Positions 1 to 12,643 are shown, numbered from the stretch's first letter. The stretch: 64,000 nucleotides of DNA from Paraphoma chrysanthemicola (GCA_020744225.1 JAGMWG010000010.1:434001-498000), one strand, 5' to 3'. Made by a program: numbers and translations. Notes: generated by a model not told the origin, from the sequence alone.

Positions 1-283
1 ATATGCCAGTCACGTTTGGTGCATGCGGAGCAAGGCGAAAGTGGGTTCCGATATGAAGAGGCGCCTTGCGTGAGCTGCAACCATCAAAGTATAATCATGT
101 GGCCGAAGAAGCGGGCGACGGTGCAGCGAGAGGCTGCATGAATGCTTCAAAGCACTCTTCTGTGCAGCATGCGGACAGCACGTTGAAGGCGAAGGCTTCT
201 GTTCCTAGCTCCAGATGCATTTGACCTGAGCTCGCTGGCCCTAGTATAATTAGTTCTCTGACATTAGATTCCTTTGTTCAGGA

Positions 284-2618
284 TTACGTACAGCAATTCT
301 TCAAATTGATTCGTTTCAGCATGTGCAACCAATTCCACTCCGGAGCCGAGTCACGGAGCTCTGGCTCAAGGTACACGAGATCTTGACCACGAAATTGTTC
401 CATTTCCGTAGAATACGCATCGAGTAGATCCCATCGGATATCGAAATCAAGTGGCGAGCCACCAATTGGGGTAGGACCAGCACTTTCGTAGGCCATGAAT
501 TGCTTGAACCGCTCAAATTGGCTGAAACATAGCGCTCGCTCGTGACTACCGGGCCGGCTGACGAGAGCGAGTATTACTAGAGGTAAGAGAGCGTATCTTA
601 GGTAAGAGATGTCCTCAACGATCGAGAGCGCGAAAAGGCTGTTTGATAATTCTGCGAAGGCTTCGTTGTGTATTTCGTATCGCCTACTCCAATAGTCGAA
701 AGTGATCGGATCATGGGATGAGCGTGGAGACGGGAGGGGCGAGGGTCCTCGTGACCACATCGATTCGCCTGATTGGGATTCAGCGGACAAGTATTCGGGA
801 CCAAAGTAGTCCTCCATCTCTCCATCGAAAGAAAAGCTAGTCGTAGCTTCGTTGGTACTCTGGTATGAATCGTCCGATTGATGATAAAAGGCCGACTGCA
901 TTGCATCTGAAGTAGGAGGCGTAGGAGTGGGCGAACGGCTAAGATTGGCGGGTGTTTCCGGATCGGGAAGTCCGAAGAACAAGTGGCGCAAAGTAATGAT
1001 AGCTATAGCACCACGCCAAGCACCAAAAACTAGGTTCCATGATTGTGCCTCAGCAGTAGTCCTGTCAGTCATTAGTCGAGCTGCCAAATAGGTTATCCAG
1101 GTTGTGGTCTTACATTTCACCGCCGAGGAAGTATGTTTTCCTTACGTCCTCGGTTCCTTCCTCAGGTTGAAAGCGAAGGACGTCAGCGAGTATCCATTCG
1201 CGGGTGTACACATCTGCAGCAGATGGCCGATCCTGCGACTGAGCAATGGTGCGTGCACATACTTCCGTATCATACGCTGCGCGCATCAAACGTAAAGGGC
1301 TCGCCACGAAGAAGGATTCTCTGACTTTGGGATCGAAGCAGATAGTCTTCAGTCCATTACGGGATGCATAACGTGGTTCTTCGATCGATCTTGGTGACAG
1401 AATGAAATGCATTGTTTCGCACAATGAGTATCGGGCAAGCTGCAGCCTCAAGTGGGGATAATAGGACGCAAAGTGCTCCATACCGCCGGATGAGGCAAGA
1501 AGCTTGAGGGCACCACGAAAGTGAGTGCTCCATCTAATACCCCTGTTCTCGATGATCTGGTTTAATCTTAGTTGGGCTTGACTTCTATATTTGGGTGGTA
1601 TCAGGTTTGCGAAAGACGCAGCGAGATGGCAACGGAGTCAAGGCATCCTAGAAGAAGGGATGTACTTACGTCCATTGCAAACATAAGGGTTGTACATGTG
1701 AAAAGTATGTCCGCTCGCTGCTGATGTGGCTGCTGGAACGCACTGCTGATACCTTCGAAAAGGCTGACCTTTGCTTCCAGAGTGAGTTGTTCGACCGAAG
1801 AATTTCCTGGATGTCTGAGCGCCATGTGAACCGCTGCGTTTCCCAATATACAATTCAGCAGATTGCGTGGTAAGTTTTGCGCAACACGGGGTGTAATTGC
1901 TGCAATCTTAGGGATTGTTATCAGAGAATTCCTAGATCGTGGAGTAACTGCACACATGGTGTTGTTGTCTGCTGAAGGTCAGCACTGATATAATACTGTG
2001 GTGCTTTACACCGCTGATCGATGACGTACGGTATCGTATGAGTTCAAGAAATGTTGCATCAGTAGTTGTCCCTTTAGAACAGCAGTTGTTGGATGCATGT
2101 ATGCCGAAGTGCGCCGCCTCCGCCAGGAGGGAGCTACGCTGTTCTTCAACAACTACTTGAGACACGCTCAATGCTTGGCCTGTCATATCTTAGCTACAAA
2201 TTCCGAACATGTGGTGATGGCTACTTCTTGAACGTACTATCCACAACAGGTTGCGTTTTACCCTTGAGCTTACCCCGCACAGCGACTCCCTCTGCCCATC
2301 TCAGAGGTTTCCCTGGAATGTGTTAGTGATCGTTCATATCGTTGAAATCAGGGCAACGTACGGTAACCTAAACAGGGAACTCCCTTTTTGGCGCACTTGG
2401 CGCTGTATGGCGGTCTTAGTAGGATGCTTTCAGATGGTATGAACGACATACCAATGTGGAAGAATCCTATCGCATTTGACATGTCGTCTCCGACACGTAT
2501 AGCATTGTACATCGGACAGCTCGGGAATTTGATCACGGGACGAAGTCGAATACCCAGGCGTATTCTGCCGTGATACTCGACTGCCTTTTTTGGAAGATGT
2601 GGATGAAGTTGACAACAT
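284..2618 (-). CDS. Zn2Cys6 fungal transcription factor
   Basis: Predicted nuclear DNA-binding regulator of 650 residues; target genes cannot be told. Seven exons on the minus strand fit one frame: 2618-2452, 2402-2362, 2312-2238, 2179-2030, 1968-1670, 1556-1114 and 1061-284. The binuclear zinc cluster is split by the first intron: exon 1 gives CYTCRRRHVKCDRILPHC and exon 2 adds the last two cysteines (AKCAKKGVPC), completing C-x2-C-x6-C-x6-C-x2-C-x6-C. The CLGYRKPLRWAEGVAVRGK linker that follows is typical of this family. The rest resembles the fungal-specific transcription factor domain, including FRGALKLLASSGGMEHFA and RPGSHERALCF. Introns have GTATGT, GTACGT or GTAAG donors. An upstream ATG at 2705 would add 29 residues; I chose 2618 because the zinc cluster then starts about 35 residues in. 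No broken codon was seen. Confidence 0.85.
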
Positions 2619-5231
2619 TGTTCGTGAGCTTTTCGGGGAAATTTGTATGCATTTGCGCCGATATAGTGGAGGTTGCTCCAGACCCTTTATACAGATCTTG
2701 CCCATGATGCTACGGTGGAGGCTTTGATGGTAAGGCTGTGTATGAGCACGTCCTATGTTACGTTAGGGCTGAGAGAATGTATCTCGACATCAAGGCTGAT
2801 GAGAGACATGGATATTCTCCGACGAAAGCGCCCAAGCGGAGACGAACATGCGGCAGGTTCTGGCGACATTCAAGACTTTGGCGAGTCCATGTGATTGGCA
2901 CACGACGGGACTTGTTCAGCCATGAGAATGCGAAATAATCAGCGCTATTCCGAAGAAGGGTATGCAGCGAAGAAAAAACAGGGATGCCAGGCCCGTGTCA
3001 TCGCCATGCTGAGTAGTCAGCAGCTTGGCTGCATATTATTAGAGTGACATGTCAAATCCGCAGACAGGATCCAAGGCTGGGAGCCATGAGGTTCGGCACG
3101 GCGAAGAAGCTTCTTCGCCGTTCCGCCACTCCCTACGGCTGGACGGCAGTTCACGAGTGCCGATGGTCTCCTCACCGAGTTGTTGGCATGCTGCATCCAC
3201 TATAGGGGGTCGCCAAGTCCATGTTTGCAAGATGTGGTATGGTCTCACCGATGTCGCTAGCTGGGAGGATGGTGGTTGCAACGCAACGTGACGGATGGAA
3301 GTTTGTGGGGTAGTCTAGAAAGGAGCGGCGAAGCAAACGCCGAGCACGCTGGGGTGAGGTGCCAGAGTGGAGCCACAGTGAAACGCTGAGATGATGCCAC
3401 CAATCATATCGTTGCACGAAACCTCGCTAATTCGGAATCGCCCGAATTCGAGCCTCACCAAGCCATCCGCGACTGTTCCCTCACCGCAGGCCTGGATAAC
3501 ACTTCAGCCGTTAGCAAGGGTACGGCCCGCAGGGTCAAGGTACCTCTACACGGCCGGATAAGCGGCCTTACCGCCCTTGTTTTACGCTCATTTTTACTGT
3601 GGCGGGCTGAGATGTGGGCCATCCGCTGCCAGGTCGCCGATGTATTCGTCTTATTTCATCGTACCACTCGAAAATCTTTGCATGCCATATACCTTTGGTT
3701 ACTCAAATCCGTCTGCGCTCTTTCGGCGAGGTTGAATGATTTGCCTGACTGCCAACACCTGAGTGCATTCAATGCGGCGATGTCGGAAAGACCGATCGAA
3801 AGAGGTGGAGAACCACATCACACGGCAGCCTTCGATTACCCCCCGATACCTCTTGAAGCATGCATGGTCGGGTGCACTGCTCATTCATCCCGCCCTGCTT
3901 TCCGCGCAATCATGCGCCACGTTTGCAGGCCTCACGGTTCACAAGCATTAGCAGGCTGGCTATCTGTTTGTCAGGGACGTCTGACACACGTGGGGTATGA
4001 TTAGTGCAGAGCGCTGGAGCGCGTCATATGTTTTGGAAAAAAAATTGCCGAATGAAGCTCAAGCCAGGGGCAATTGAGCTCGTATAGTAAAGATGGCTGT
4101 GAAGTTATGCTTTTCAAGAACTTGGTAAGTCTCATACGTCCGTAAAGACCTCGTGCTGATGGAAAGACTTGTGCTGATGAAAGACCAAGATGCGCCCATA
4201 ATGCGATATGAGAACACAGCCCGTGCAATGCTACGATATGTCTGTTGTACGTTGAAATTCGTGGCGTGTTTCGATCATCGCCGAGGTTAATGTGGTCAAT
4301 CTCTATCAGCGCCGGTAGCGCGAATCCTGCCAGACACACCTCTGACGACAGCTCAGAAATGGACAGAATCTCGGCACCTCAACGAGTCGCTCGAAAGTAT
4401 GTTACTCTGATAGCTATGTGCGCACATCTCATTCAGGCTGTTAGTGCCTACCTGCTTCTAACTCCATACATAACATTGCCCGGCCAAACCTCAAATGCAG
4501 AACTATGTCGTGGTTTCAACCACTTTCAAGCGCCACAGCGATGACGGGTTGTGCGGTTCCGGGTCTAGAATACGGCATTTGGGCGCAATTAAACGGATCG
4601 GTCCATTTTCGACATCGCTTCTGTCCGCCGCCACGTGACCCTGGATCGCACTACACTCCAGCGAGCATATAATCTGCAGTTACGACATTCTAGCTCTGCA
4701 GCTCATACTATTAAGTGTGAGATGGCTTTCTGGCGGAAACGCAACCGCGAACGCTACTTGAACCTCGCTTCCCACCTCCCTTTACCACGGCTTTAGCCAA
4801 CCCAATCCGCGCTTTAATATGGCATCACTTAGATCTCTGAGCAATTTGCTGAAGCTCAGCACTGGCTACATTGTTGATAGTCATCCTAGGCGCTCCTAGA
4901 GTCTTGCTTTCCTCATGTCTTTGCTTGGTGTTGTTGGAGCCGATCGAATTTGGTTCTATTTGCATGTGAGAAGAGGTACTCCTGCCGCATGAAGCAGGCG
5001 GGCTCGGGCGATTGCCGGCTTCACCTTCTGGTCACCCACCGGTACTCCGTTTGATCTCGCTATCACGATTCAACAAACACTACCGCCGCGATTGGACCCG
5101 AGCCCATATTTACTTCCCATGAGAAGAAGTGCTCCATCCGCCTCTACATCTTCCAATTTCTAGCTACGGTCTTCAACATCCCACCACAGCTTCCACCGCT
5201 AAACCCGACATCTTCCAGCACCAGAGTCACC
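2619..5231. other. Gene-free stretch with one long palindrome
   Basis: No ORF here has recognisable homology, and the short ORFs on both strands look random in composition. The one striking element is a 24-base perfect palindrome at 3098-3121. The last 130 bases before 5232 are pyrimidine- and CA-rich, as in a fungal 5' leader. Confidence 0.6.
3098..3121. repeat. 24-base perfect palindrome
   Basis: A self-complementary 24-base sequence centred on the AAGCTT at 3107-3112. All 12 base pairs match, from a3098/t3121 to g3109/c3110. It has no loop, so it could extrude a cruciform or bind a dimeric protein. It lies in a gene-free region 480 bases upstream of the zinc-cluster gene start. No function is known. 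Confidence 0.9.
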
Positions 5232-5792
5232 ATGGCTCTGAAGCAAGCACTCTCCTTAGGCGCCATCCTCATCTTGGGCGCCGCCGCCATGGCTCTGCCA
5301 GAACCTCATAAGGGAATGATCGACAACGAGTTCGTTCGCGACGTTGGCGTCGTGTTCAGCAAGCCCAACTTCCAGGGCGACAAGAAGTTCATCTTCGAGA
5401 TCAAGGATGAGTCTGCATGCCAAGTCTTGTAAGTACCACAGCGCACCCACCTCATGATCTCGATCTGATATGGAACAGCAGCGCTGGCGACTTACCCTCC
5501 GTCCGAATCTGCAAGTCTGACGTTCAGTGCAACTTCTTCACTGTGAGCATTCCATCTTTAATGTTATTTGGCTGCAACTAAGTCTGCCTAGGGCTCGAAC
5601 TGCGAAGTGAGTCAGTCAAACTACGCCATCGGCATCGGCTGTGGCGACGTTGCTCAGGTTTCGACTCCTGTGGGCAACTACTTCAAGCACTATAAGTGCG
5701 GTAAGGTCGGCCAGCTTGGCAACGTCAACCAGACCATCAAGACCGTTCCGCACGATGCTACTGCGAATGAGGCGGAGGCGATGGGCAACTAG
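5232..5792 (+). CDS. Small secreted cysteine-containing protein, crystallin-like
   Basis: Predicted secreted protein of 153 residues from three exons: 5232-5428, 5479-5542 and 5592-5792. The N-terminus (MALKQALSLGAILILGAAAMA) is a clear signal peptide. The mature part has six cysteines. The spacing around VVFSKPNFQGDKKFIFEI, then SACQVF, then SVRICKSDVQCNFF resembles a beta/gamma-crystallin Greek-key motif (an aromatic, then NF-x-G, then conserved Ser/Cys positions). That is inference from pattern only. Introns are 50 and 49 bases with GTAAGT and GTGAGC donors and CAG/TAG acceptors. It is a candidate effector or wall-associated protein. An in-frame ATG at codon 20 is less likely, since it would remove the signal peptide. 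Confidence 0.85.
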
Positions 5793-6409
5793 GTGGGTCT
5801 AATCCTCATGGCTTTGTCACCCAGATCGACTGATTATTGTTCAGGTTTTGCCCACTTTCTAGCCCGTCGTCCTTGACTCTTGAGAACGCGCTCTCCCGAG
5901 GGTTAGTAGATCAACGCTTTGGGAAGACTCTGACTCAAGTTTCGGCGATCGATATTGTGAAGGAGGCGGGTTACGCGAGTGTGGTATAGAACTGGCATTG
6001 TTTGATGGCATGATTTCACATCATCAAGTCAATTCTTCAGATATGGGTGATAGATGCCACAAGGATCAGAATGAACATGTAACCATAGGCCTCTCAAGCC
6101 TGACACGAAAGTCAATTTGTTCCCAAATCTGCGTGATACTGGATCACCTACTAGCCTGTGGATTGAAAAGAAGGCTATCCGTTGACCTGACTTTATGGGG
6201 ACTCTGTATCACCTCGATAAGCGAGCCGGGAACAATCTTCCACATATTACGCACGGCGCATACTGACGTGGAGCAGATAAGCTCATCCGATCACGCAGTC
6301 ATCAAGCGAGTATAACAAGTGAAGAGTGGTCGAAGAACAGAACACCGCTTGTGCCATTATCAAGCATACAGAAGTCAGAGCCCTTCTCTGAGCCGAATAT
6401 TCAGCGACT
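5793..6409. other. Intergenic, convergent 3' flanks
   Basis: The stretch lies between two convergent secreted-protein genes. The only sizeable ORF (5998-6315, +) has no recognisable features. Nothing else is seen. Confidence 0.6.
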
Positions 6410-7125
6410 TCAGCCCCTCGCCCTCGATCCTTGCAACGAAACCTGCATGCCCTCTTGTATCTCCATTCTCGGACTAGGTATCAAACTGGCACCTTCTCGC
6501 TTCGGCAACTCGCCCACTTTCTCCCACATCAATTGCGTCTGGATGTGTCCCGGCGTGATACCCATCTGCTGCGATCCCCAACGATACTGCCACAGCGGCA
6601 ATATCTCGTCTCCTTCCGGCGCACGCTTCACATCGTAGTAGCATGCTATGTCGCCGAAGCAAAGGAAGACGTAAGGGAAGCCGTCCTAGTTCCGGTTAGC
6701 CTGAGTCTTGGGGATTGAGAAAATGGAAATGTATGGAGACGTACAATTGTGTACAGCTCATCATATATCTCTGCCGTATGCGGCTTCGCACAATTCCACG
6801 CGAAATCGTTTCCACCATAATGGCTATCCGTATTGCGTTCCTGTGTATCGTCTTCGAACGTGCAGTTGCCGTGCTTGCTGGAAAGTGTGTATGGGTAGTC
6901 TTCCAGTCGTGAGAAGACGCCGCAGTCTGATGTGGAGTTCACGCCGATGATTTTGCCATGGTGGTTCAAGCAGCCAATTTTTGACTTCGGCGTTGCAGTG
7001 CGCCAGTCTTCGGACTTGAGTACGTAGATCTTGCCGAGGCCAGTGAAGTCTTTTTGTTGGATGGCAGCGTGAGCGAGGGGCGCGAGGAAGAGGAGGGTGA
7101 GGGTTGATGGGATTGACAAATACAT
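6410..7125 (-). CDS. Predicted secreted protein, unknown family
   Basis: Two exons, 7125-6745 and 6685-6410, give 218 residues. The start at 7125 gives MYLSIPSTLTLLFLAPLAHA, a good signal peptide; an upstream ATG at 7194 would bury it behind 23 polar residues. The 59-base intron (GTACGT donor, CTAG acceptor) joins DELYTI to DGFPYVFLCFGDIACYYDVK in frame. The mature protein has about six cysteines (for example IGCLNHH, SDCGVF, GNCTFE, WNCAKP), which would suit disulphides outside the cell. I do not recognise the family. It is convergent with the other small secreted protein at 5.2-5.8 kb. Confidence 0.75.
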
Positions 7126-8321
7126 GTTGATGTGTGATGCAGACTCGGCTTTACTCTTTGAAGTACTTCGACTGCCGACTCGTGATGATGACAATGTCGC
7201 GATCTCTCCAGCTCTTTATACCCACCCGTCTCTCAATGTCGCAACAACAAGCTATCACAAGCAAGGAGCGGCGACACCCGTTTCTCCACCGTCTTATCGA
7301 TCACGGGTCCCGAGCTCTTCTCGCCGCTCGCCCAATGCGTCGTCTACCCCAACATTCATGCACAAAATAAATTGCTCTGTCCCTGCAACTCCAACCCCAG
7401 ATCTTCGCAACCGTGCACACAGATACAGACCGGGTATCGGATCCCCTCCTGTACTCAGTTTGCGCAGGTGCGTAAACGAGACTTCTCGCTTCTCCCCAAG
7501 GATGCAGCCGTTTAGTATCAGGATAGCTGATAGCTGGGGAAAGGTAACAAGGCAAGGGGTAAGTCAATTTACAAATATGTAAGATTGGGCAAATGAACAG
7601 ATTGCGGTTCGCCTGAACGTGATGTCGTGTAACTGTGCTGCAGGATGCGGAGCCACGTGCTTTGCGTGCTCAGAAACACGGCGAATCAAACAGGCAAGGA
7701 TGATATTAGACGTGACGCGCGTGCGTGGAGCGGCGGCTGCGATGGGAAGGTTGGTTTTAGCCACGACAGCCGGCAGTTGCGAGGGATGACATATGTCAGG
7801 TATCCGTCAGCGGGCGATGTCCATGTTGGGCAGACGGAGCGGATGTAGAAAAGGCAGGGTTTGACGGGACGCTAGCGCGAATGCAGAATGGGTTCGGGTA
7901 GGATTACTGACCTAGATGTGAACACCCGAACAGGGTGCAATAATGATGTTGACCCGGATCATCATTGTCTGTAACAAGGCTTGCCTGTCAATCTCCTCCT
8001 AGAAACTATTGTTTCCGCTTGCAGATTCTCTAGTGTCGCGATGTCAAACTTTCGCTGTTAATAGACCTATTGGTGCGGGTGTTTCAAAACATTAGCCTGT
8101 CTCAACCGAAGACCCCTCCTTTGCCGCGAAGGCAGCCAAGTCGTCAAAAGCCCACGTCTCCCATATCGTTGGCCAGCATGTTCGATTGTCAATTTCCACG
8201 CTTGCATGAAGTCCGGACATTTGCGCAACCTCGATGACGAACACGAGCTCCCGTTGATCTCCCGGACGATCGCCAGAGCTATTGGCCTCCGATGCTGGAT
8301 TAGGAATAGCGCACGCATACC
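7126..8321. other. Intergenic between divergent genes
   Basis: This is the shared upstream region of the secreted-protein gene (-) and the 2EXR-like gene (+). ORFs at 7097-7582 and 8067-8327 have no recognisable features. No convincing promoter box was identified. Confidence 0.55.
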
Positions 8322-9626
8322 TTGCACACCACGGCCGTAATGGCTACCTGTTTCGAGTCCGGAAGCAATGCTCGGGTGCAGCCGGACAGGATCAAGAGCA
8401 AGATATCGCTGAAAGAGTTGGTGCTGGTTGGACTTGGCGGAGTCATGTCCACCCTGGTACGCTGGCTAGACATGCCTTTCACCCTGATCGCATGCGCGAC
8501 CTATGTCGTGTCTCCCGCTGCTCATCCGATATACAGCTGTGCGACATGCAGCACGTGTATCAAATCCAAGCCACTCGCCTTCGCAGAAAGATTATGGACC
8601 GCTCTAGCCAGGCTCTGCTTCGCACCATACCATCTACCTGAGAAGCTGTGGCGCATGATCTTCCCGCCGCCATGCAGTCACAACCGCTGCGTATTGCGGA
8701 GATACATCTCATCACCTCCGCCGTGGTACCATGTTCTCAGGCCGCTCTATTCGCCACTGAAACGCCTATTCGGTACACCACCGCAACCCCAATCTCCGTT
8801 TCCTTTCCTTAATCTCCCACTTGAATTGCGCATCAAGATCTATCAGCATGTTACCCAGGTCAATATCGCGCACGGAATTCAAATCGCATCAAAGTGGAGA
8901 GCCGGAACTTCTACGCCACATTGCTGCGGGAATACAGCCGCTACCACCCTCGTAGCCGAACACAATGCAGCAGGACGAGATACAAATATCCGGCGATCGG
9001 ACCGAAGCGAAGACTCTGTTTCGTACCAATTGAACGACAACGGGATCATCGCTGTACATGCATCGCCGCCGCCGATGAATCTGCTGCTGGTTAATAGGCA
9101 GATATATGAGGAAGTTAGAGATGCATTCCTAAGCACTGCGTCCTTCGAGGTGCAGCCGTTGACCCCGAATGAGGCGTGCTGGCGGCTGGATCAGAGTATG
9201 ACGTCCACATACGAGGCGATTGCGAAGTCGAAATATGCAAAATGCATGAGAAAAGTGCGCGTTAGGATCGATGTGTCGCGCTTCAGTATGGGTCGACAGT
9301 GCAAGCGATTTGAGCGATCGAATGCGCAAGTGTGCACGTTCGACGAAATCCGGCTATATGAGTGCGTGCAAAGACTTCAGCCATTGGCTCAACAGCTTTG
9401 TAAGGCGCTGAAGGAGAGTGCGCCGGGCCTGAGGGTGATAGAATTGTATTGGAATGATGCTTTTGGGAGTGAAGTGGAAAGCGATGACTTGCAATCACGA
9501 ACAAGAGTACTTGCGCCGTTTGTTAAACTTCATGGAGTCGACATTCAAATCTGTAGACTGGTAATAGCACCGGAAGGAAGGAGAAGTGTATTGGGAATGG
9601 CGAGAGAGTCGTTATGTATACTATAA
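8322..9626 (+). CDS. 2EXR/F-box-like domain protein
   Basis: Single-exon ORF of 434 residues. Residues around 165-178 read FPFLNLPLELRIKIYQHV, the short helical motif of the fungal 2EXR (F-box-like) family, in which an LP-x-E-(L/I)-R-x-x-I-(Y/W) core recurs. Further on, NLLLVNRQIYEEVRDAFLSTASFEV matches the second conserved block of such proteins ('LLxVNRQIYxEA'). Family members are usually uncharacterised, and some may act as substrate receptors. An alternative in-frame ATG lies at 8340. The N-terminal 150 residues are basic, proline-rich and contain several cysteines, without a known domain. Confidence 0.75.
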   Translation: MHTTAVMATCFESGSNARVQPDRIKSKISLKELVLVGLGGVMSTLVRWLDMPFTLIACATYVVSPAAHPIYSCATCSTCIKSKPLAFAERLWTALARLCFAPYHLPEKLWRMIFPPPCSHNRCVLRRYISSPPPWYHVLRPLYSPLKRLFGTPPQPQSPFPFLNLPLELRIKIYQHVTQVNIAHGIQIASKWRAGTSTPHCCGNTAATTLVAEHNAAGRDTNIRRSDRSEDSVSYQLNDNGIIAVHASPPPMNLLLVNRQIYEEVRDAFLSTASFEVQPLTPNEACWRLDQSMTSTYEAIAKSKYAKCMRKVRVRIDVSRFSMGRQCKRFERSNAQVCTFDEIRLYECVQRLQPLAQQLCKALKESAPGLRVIELYWNDAFGSEVESDDLQSRTRVLAPFVKLHGVDIQICRLVIAPEGRRSVLGMARESLCIL

Positions 9627-10080
9627 TGCATGTCTTTCGTCTATGCTGACCCAAATTGCGAGCAATTGAGGAGTCCATTGCAGGCCCGTGAAGGTTCAAC
9701 TACATCATCCAGAGCTTTTTATCGGTGGCGTGGAGCCCGTGTAGCACTTTACCATGAAGTTCATGTAAGGCTTGTATGGGTTGTCGACAGACGACGAAAC
9801 GGGAGCCAGCAACTTTGCCGGCTGACGAATCTGGCTTTCGTCTTTGATTACAAAAAAATGCGGTGAATGCGTAGCGAGTGCGATAAATTGTGTGTGCATT
9901 GGTAATCATTTTCCGCCTGAATATATGTACATCATTTGAAGTTGTTCTCCATAACAGCCAAACGTTCGTCCCTACTTAGACTTCACGGAGGTTAGAAGGA
10001 ACAATCGTCTTTGAAACCGTGCCCTCGTTGGTTCCTTTCGAGAGGTATGCATCGACAGCGTATTTCCTGCAGCGGTAAGC
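9627..10080. other. Intergenic, convergent 3' flanks
   Basis: No gene seen. It separates the 3' ends of the 2EXR-like gene (+) and a small secreted-protein gene (-). Confidence 0.6.
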
Positions 10081-10476
10081 TTAGTCGATTGACCCTATTG
10101 TGAAGACTGGGACGACATACTTTCCATTAGATGTGAACGAGTACACACCATCCAATTGCACTTCTTTGACGTTGTTGTCGAATGGCCTCACAGTGAACTC
10201 CAGCGAGCGACCGTCTGTGTTGTCGGCGATTCTGCTTGTACAATCCTGTTGGATTGGGCCATTGATTGGAGCGACAACATAGCATATACCCGTGAGTGAA
10301 AGCGCGGGAACTGTGATGCCAGATATGGTAGCTTGAGGAGCACCGATGTCGAGGTTGGCATAGCCTGCATGAAACCAGCCGCCCGAAAACTGCGTGATGG
10401 ACCAGGTGTAGGTGGATGGAATGGGAATGGCAAGGGCGGAGGAGATGGCCAAGAGGAAGCTGTACGAGACACGCAT
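10081..10476 (-). CDS. Small secreted protein (131 aa)
   Basis: Intronless ORF of 131 residues. It starts with a signal peptide (MRVSYSFLLAISSALA) followed by IPIPSTYTWSITQFSGGWF. Two cysteines (GICYVV and QDCTSR) could form one disulphide. The remainder is rich in beta-prone stretches such as SLEFTVRPF, EVQLDGVYSF and YVVPVFTI, suggesting a compact beta-sandwich. The overall look recalls fungal AA1-like/Alt a 1-type small secreted proteins, but I cannot assign it firmly. It is a candidate apoplastic or effector-like protein. Confidence 0.75.
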   Translation of the reverse strand: MRVSYSFLLAISSALAIPIPSTYTWSITQFSGGWFHAGYANLDIGAPQATISGITVPALSLTGICYVVAPINGPIQQDCTSRIADNTDGRSLEFTVRPFDNNVKEVQLDGVYSFTSNGKYVVPVFTIGSID

Positions 10477-12643
10477 ATTGGGGATGAGGCTTATTTAAGA
10501 CTAATGAGTACTACGAAGGTCGTGAGGTGAAAAATGGATTGCTTTGGTCTCAAAAATTTCAAAATTCCGTTTCCTCTTTATGCTTTCTCCTGTTTGATTA
10601 TTGAGCTCCCGAGGACCGAAATGACGTGCAGAAGGAAGCGCATATATCAAGTGATGTCCGGGTCAGGAGCCGAAAGCATCTGCATGCAGGGCCCCTTTTT
10701 GTAAGCTAGGCATAGTTTACGCAACTTCCATTTACAAAAGCGCCGAAAGAGAGCGAGGTAGTGGTAGGGCCTGTTATAACATGTTTTTGATTCTGGATAA
10801 ACGCAAAAGTTCCTGATTAGGGATCTGCCCCAGATCAACATGCCGTATTTAGACAGCAGGGTCCGAAGCTAGGCTGGGGATCAACGGGTATCGGGGAATT
10901 GGCACTCCACACCATTCAAACGACCTTGCGGCAACCGTCATTCGGCCGAGAGAAATTGCGCGATGACTATACGTACGGTCACTCCACCTGCACGGGTGTC
11001 TTCTATGATTGTCAACTATCCTGGAGTTCCTATTCGCTATTATCCTGGCAATGGTCATGCGATGTCTTTGCCGCAATTTACAGCTGTCTTGCGCGCACGC
11101 TGTCTTCTAACTTCCAGAATTTGAAATTGTGCTTGGAAATCTTTTGGCCTTGCAATGAGCTCCTCCAGACATCAATATGTATTGGCTCTACCTAGGTACA
11201 CGCCGCCAGACAACAGTGCTAGGAGAGTGTCTATACGTGATACCCCAACACATCCACTCGCAATCATTACACTAACCCTCGGCAATGATATCGCTAGATA
11301 GAGCATAGGACAATTTCCTAATAGGAAGAGCTCCCGCAGAACTCGGAAAATCGGAAACAAAATCGGAAATGTAGTGGCCAACGCAACCTCAGCATTGCGA
11401 TGCTTGCGCGATTTTGTAGTGGCTCATCTGATACCTTCGATGAAGTGAAAGTATTCAGCCTTCCTTTTGAGCTAGATCCACAGCAGCACATTCGCAGCGT
11501 TTTGCCGTTGTCAGCTTTGAGGATGCACGTCTAGTTCTCAACTCCCACTCTCTACGCGAGCAACAGGTAGGTAAGCTAACGCTCGAAGATGGGAGAAGGA
11601 CATTCTAGTAGACCTAGGGCTTGTTTCATGTAAAGCATTAAGCATGAACCGGATCGCACCGCGACAACGCGCCGAGATCATTAAGCCGAGCGGTGGTATT
11701 ACCTTCCTAAACAAAAGTATCCCTGGAAGTAAACTATCGATCGATGGCAACGAACTTCATGACAATCCTATCCCTTCGAGCTTAGCCTGCATTTGAACGA
11801 GCGACCGATGATGTGAGGAAGCTCACGAAGTGGTGTGAGCTGGGTATTTAATGCATTGAAACACCACCTGTCCTCGAGAAATAGATGCGCAGTGCGATAC
11901 GCCCATTCGTCAGCCAATATCACATCGTGTATGGATAAGTTCTTGATTCTATTTCTTTGAAGGCTGTCCGAGGTGCATCCAGTACGGAGATTGTGATGGC
12001 CTGAGTTGAGAAGGATGCTAGGTCGATTCGTACAGCTATTGTGCCCTCTGTTTGGCGGCTATGCGCATCAACTTGGACGATTATTTTCTCACTGTATCGA
12101 AAGGTGTATCTTCGTGTTAAGCTGGGCAATTACGATTGATTCCTCACCAAACATCGACGATCTATCAACAGGGCTATTGAGAAGGTAATTACGGCCAGAC
12201 ACCTAGCTGGACACCAAGGACCACCAAGATTTACAGGAGACAACTAAGGTGGAGGGCTCTACTACCAGTGCCATTAGTCGGAGTATCTTCGGTTATTTGT
12301 TTGCTGTTCTTCACTTTTCGGGGTATTCTGAGCACCGGCGTCATTTTTATTTATCTGGAGCTTTGGTTTACGAGCACACGTATGTCCCCGTCTTGCAAGG
12401 TACACCGCTAAATTTTCGTTGCCAGACTAAAGAAGCCGAAGACTAGAACAAGCTAGACACTACTTATATTCTTGGCCCTTGCTTGAAATGTCTGGGACGA
12501 TGAGGTGATTCGCTAATCATCGGCAGTACGTGTTCGGTGATGCCCAAAGCGACGTGCAGCAATCCAAGCTCTTTACACCAAATATGTTGGTATGCCTTTC
12601 CATGATACGAGCGAACCACTGCTGTCTCTGGCCATGACATTAA
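10477..12643. other. Gene-free stretch, about 2.2 kb
   Basis: Only short ORFs (60-98 codons) occur on either strand, and none has a recognisable motif. No long repeat, tRNA-like B box or transposase fragment was seen. Confidence 0.55.
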
